Positions 5,653 through 7,469 of a stretch of 7,469 nucleotides of DNA are shown in pieces (the stretch's first letter is position 1; every line of letters starts with the position of its first letter). Both the position numbers and the translations under genes were made by a program. Below the pieces are notes generated by a model, which was not told where the DNA came from, searched no databases, and worked only from the letters and a program-made list of their open reading frames with translations. Source of the DNA: JBCDIQ01 sp039024295 (GTDB lineage Bacteria; Bacteroidota; Bacteroidia; J057); the NCBI GenBank assembly GCA_039024295.1, contig JBCDIQ010000303.1, positions 1 to 7,469 on the forward strand. Reading direction: 5' to 3'.

Positions 5653-6990
5653 TTAGCCAATAAACCGCTGCCTGACACTCAAATCGGGAATGGAGCACGA
5701 ATCTTGTTGACCAAACCAAGTATATCGGTTACGCGCAAAGATGCCATATGCCCAATCGCGCAGGGGTTTGGGAATGATGAGTAACCACCTCCCTATGGTC
5801 CATGGGAAATTCAGTTCCCCTGCAATGCGAAGCACAGCTGAACTTCGGGTGTACACGTGCTCATTTTCAACCAGCACAATCGTGGAGAGGTCTGAGGGAA
5901 GACGATATTTCTTTAATAGGTCTTTTCCTTTTTCGGACTGAAGAGAGGCAAACTGAAAATGCCCATTAGGGTCCCGGTCAATTACAAACTTTACAGCGGC
6001 ATCACAAAAATTGCAAACCCCGTCAAATAGTATCACTGAAGGGTTTGCAGCAGATGCGGGAACGGTTGGCTTATCTGTATCCGAAAGCTTTTGTGTGAGT
6101 TTTTGCCACCAATTCTCCACAGGAAGAAAGCTCAAGAATACCAGACCTGTCAAGTGATAGGGAAAGGTGATGCCCATCAGAAAAAAGATTCCCCAGTGCA
6201 TCATGAGGGTCAATGCTACCCACACATAAGCAATTTTTCGGTTTAGCAGGGCAAGAGGTGCCCCCAGTTCTAATACAAAAGTCAGGATTCCCATCCCCAA
6301 AAACAGCCATTTTTGCGGATACAGCCATTCAAATAACGGCTCTGCGGGAGTAGCAAACATTTCCTTCCGAATCGCATCCACTGCAATTTGAGCCCGCATA
6401 GATTCCCCACTTGCCCATGCCCAGGCAAGGTCGCCTTGTAACTTGGCAAAGCCTGACAAGAAATAAGTTATCACCGTTGCGGCGCAGATAAGTACCACTG
6501 GCCATCCATATTGCCAATGCTTGGACTGGGATTTCCACCAAGTAGTCCCCACCTCTCTGACCCGGTCAAGGGAGATCGCCTGTCCCGCAGCAGTAAACCC
6601 TATCACCAATATATGCAAGACCAACCCATTGTAGTTATGGTAAATCATAGACCAGGAATTGCGGTAGCACATCAGAAATAGGAACGCAATCCCAAACGCA
6701 GGTCCGATGTAGCGAAATTTCCATCCTAAGATGTAGAATACATTCAGCAATAGGGTTCCAATTAGTAATACCTGGAAGGCCATTACCGGCATGGGGAACA
6801 CGAAGAGATTGGCTAATCCTACGGGTTCATACATGGAAACAGGACCGTCGACCATGCGCACCATCATATCATAGCGCGTGGTCATGTACCAGAATGACAA
6901 CAGGCCGGTAGCGATGCGCAATACGGCCAAACGTTCGGGGGCTATCGGTTGAAACCAATAGTCGGTTAATTTTTTAAGAGCGGATTTCAT
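5653..6990 (-). CDS. HTTM (vitamin-K-carboxylase-like) membrane protein fused to DCC1/DUF393 thiol-redox domain
   Basis: The 445-residue protein starts at 6990 (MKSALKKLTDYWFQPIAPER); the open frame to 7113 overlaps the upstream gene and is ignored. Residues about 18-290 are an HTTM-type membrane domain with around seven hydrophobic helices (about 20-37, 60-89, 94-109, 121-138, 163-181, 227-249, 252-287). HTTM is the integral-membrane domain shared with vitamin-K-dependent gamma-carboxylase. SGFAKLQGDLAWAWASGESM (179-198) resembles the carboxylase segment holding its catalytic-base lysine, so Lys183 may be equivalent. HNYNGL (118-123) may match the active-site histidine region. After a polar linker (about 295-316), residues 318-440 are a DCC1-like/DUF393 domain with DGVCNFC (Cys326/Cys329) and the late block NRYTWFGQQDSC. 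A role in membrane thiol/quinone redox or protein modification is inferred; no substrate is known. It is translationally close to the upstream gene (4-nt gap). Confidence 0.85.
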   Translation of the reverse strand: MKSALKKLTDYWFQPIAPERLAVLRIATGLLSFWYMTTRYDMMVRMVDGPVSMYEPVGLANLFVFPMPVMAFQVLLIGTLLLNVFYILGWKFRYIGPAFGIAFLFLMCYRNSWSMIYHNYNGLVLHILVIGFTAAGQAISLDRVREVGTTWWKSQSKHWQYGWPVVLICAATVITYFLSGFAKLQGDLAWAWASGESMRAQIAVDAIRKEMFATPAEPLFEWLYPQKWLFLGMGILTFVLELGAPLALLNRKIAYVWVALTLMMHWGIFFLMGITFPYHLTGLVFLSFLPVENWWQKLTQKLSDTDKPTVPASAANPSVILFDGVCNFCDAAVKFVIDRDPNGHFQFASLQSEKGKDLLKKYRLPSDLSTIVLVENEHVYTRSSAVLRIAGELNFPWTIGRWLLIIPKPLRDWAYGIFARNRYTWFGQQDSCSIPDLSVRQRFIG

Positions 6991-6994
6991 GGAT

Positions 6995-7459
6995 TCAGGG
7001 GTTAGACGTACAGGGAATAGATGCAAAAACGATCTCTTCAACGGGGTCAGGTTGCTGGTTGAAGAAATAGTTCTCAAGATGGTAAGTAGCTTTGACCACT
7101 TCCACTCGATCAAGGTTTCTCAGACGAGGGTCTTTAGAAGCAGCCAATCGTTTGGCTACCGATTTACCTAGAACTTCTGCTTCGTCTGATTTGCACCTTT
7201 TTATTACTTGACGACGAACTTGATTGAATCCTCCCGTTCCCACATACTTATAGGGAATCACATGGCGATTTTTTTGGGAATCATACCCTACGAGGTGGTA
7301 CTCAGAATAGTGAGCTTCGCGTTTTTTCGCGAACATCGGATAGTAGGACAGTGGGAAACTATCTTTCGGCTTTTTCTTCCAATTTTCAACAATTGGAGAA
7401 GCAACTGCCAGTAGCAGGACCACACTAACAAGTGTAGCACCCGTTTTAGAAAATTTCAT
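6995..7459 (-). CDS. Small membrane-anchored protein with FPLSYYPMF motif, partner of the HTTM fusion
   Basis: This is a 154-residue protein without an assigned function. Residues 7-24 form one hydrophobic segment after a basic start (MKFSKTGATLVSVVLLLAV), either an uncleaved anchor or a signal peptide. The remainder is soluble and basic. FPLSYYPMF (35-43) directly follows the membrane segment, and GTGGFNQVRRQVIKRC (74-89) is another block that looks conserved. Two cysteines are present (89, 150). I recall similar short proteins with a P-[FL]-S-x-Y-P-M-[FY] motif near HTTM genes, but cannot verify this here. The stop lies 4 nt before the HTTM-fusion start, so the two are almost certainly co-transcribed and co-translated. 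The start at 7459 is the only one ahead of the hydrophobic segment. Only 10 nt precede it in the window, so its promoter or further operon members are not visible. Confidence 0.8.
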   Translation of the reverse strand: MKFSKTGATLVSVVLLLAVASPIVENWKKKPKDSFPLSYYPMFAKKREAHYSEYHLVGYDSQKNRHVIPYKYVGTGGFNQVRRQVIKRCKSDEAEVLGKSVAKRLAASKDPRLRNLDRVEVVKATYHLENYFFNQQPDPVEEIVFASIPCTSNP

Positions 7460-7469
7460 GTATTTGATG

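Noticed and set aside
5518..5784. Plus-strand open frame of 88 codons across the YceI/HTTM gap
   Set aside because: About half of it is antisense to the conserved C-terminus of the HTTM-DUF393 gene, it has no recognisable domain, and it runs against every other gene in the window.
6991..7113. In-frame N-terminal extension of the HTTM fusion
   Set aside because: It lies inside the upstream gene in another frame and contains no HTTM-like sequence. The ATG at 6990, just after the upstream stop, gives a natural coupled start.

Overview
The window looks like chromosomal DNA of a member of the Bacteroidota, possibly a Cytophagia- or Saprospiria-type marine or environmental lineage. The lineage below phylum is a guess. 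The evidence is an Oar-type TonB-dependent receptor with an N-terminal carboxypeptidase-regulatory-like domain, no convincing Shine-Dalgarno sequences before the starts, one promoter of the TAnnTTTG type, and a Bacteroidota-flavoured dihydrolipoamide dehydrogenase and DUF2064 transferase. No RNA gene, CRISPR array, transposase or phage gene was found.

All six genes lie on the minus strand, so transcription runs from high to low coordinates. At 7459-5653 a two-gene unit encodes a small membrane-anchored protein with an FPLSYYPMF motif, followed 4 nt later by a multi-pass HTTM (vitamin-K-carboxylase-like) protein fused to a DCC1/DUF393 thiol-redox domain. At 5483-4803 is a YceI-family lipoprotein, ended by a strong palindromic terminator (4747-4777). 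At 4589-3180 is lpdA, the E3 component of 2-oxoacid dehydrogenase complexes, with a plausible promoter at 4677-4707 and a strong terminator at 3121-3152. At about 3023-2346 is a DUF2064/TIGR04282-type glycosyltransferase-fold protein. At 2219-90 is the 3'-truncated TonB-dependent receptor.

The two good terminators and the promoter divide the region into independent units. Apart from the HTTM/small-protein pair, there is no sign that these genes form one pathway: central metabolism (Lpd), envelope lipid-binding-type protein (YceI), outer-membrane uptake (TonB receptor) and membrane redox (HTTM-DUF393) are simply adjacent.

Two things most deserve attention. First, the window begins with a 99-bp perfect inverted repeat (1-99 versus 127-225) that breaks the receptor gene. 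Its structure fits a self-primed fold-back (chimeric or contig-end artefact) better than a biological element. Second, the HTTM-DUF393 fusion and its small partner form a plausible, poorly characterised membrane redox/modification module.
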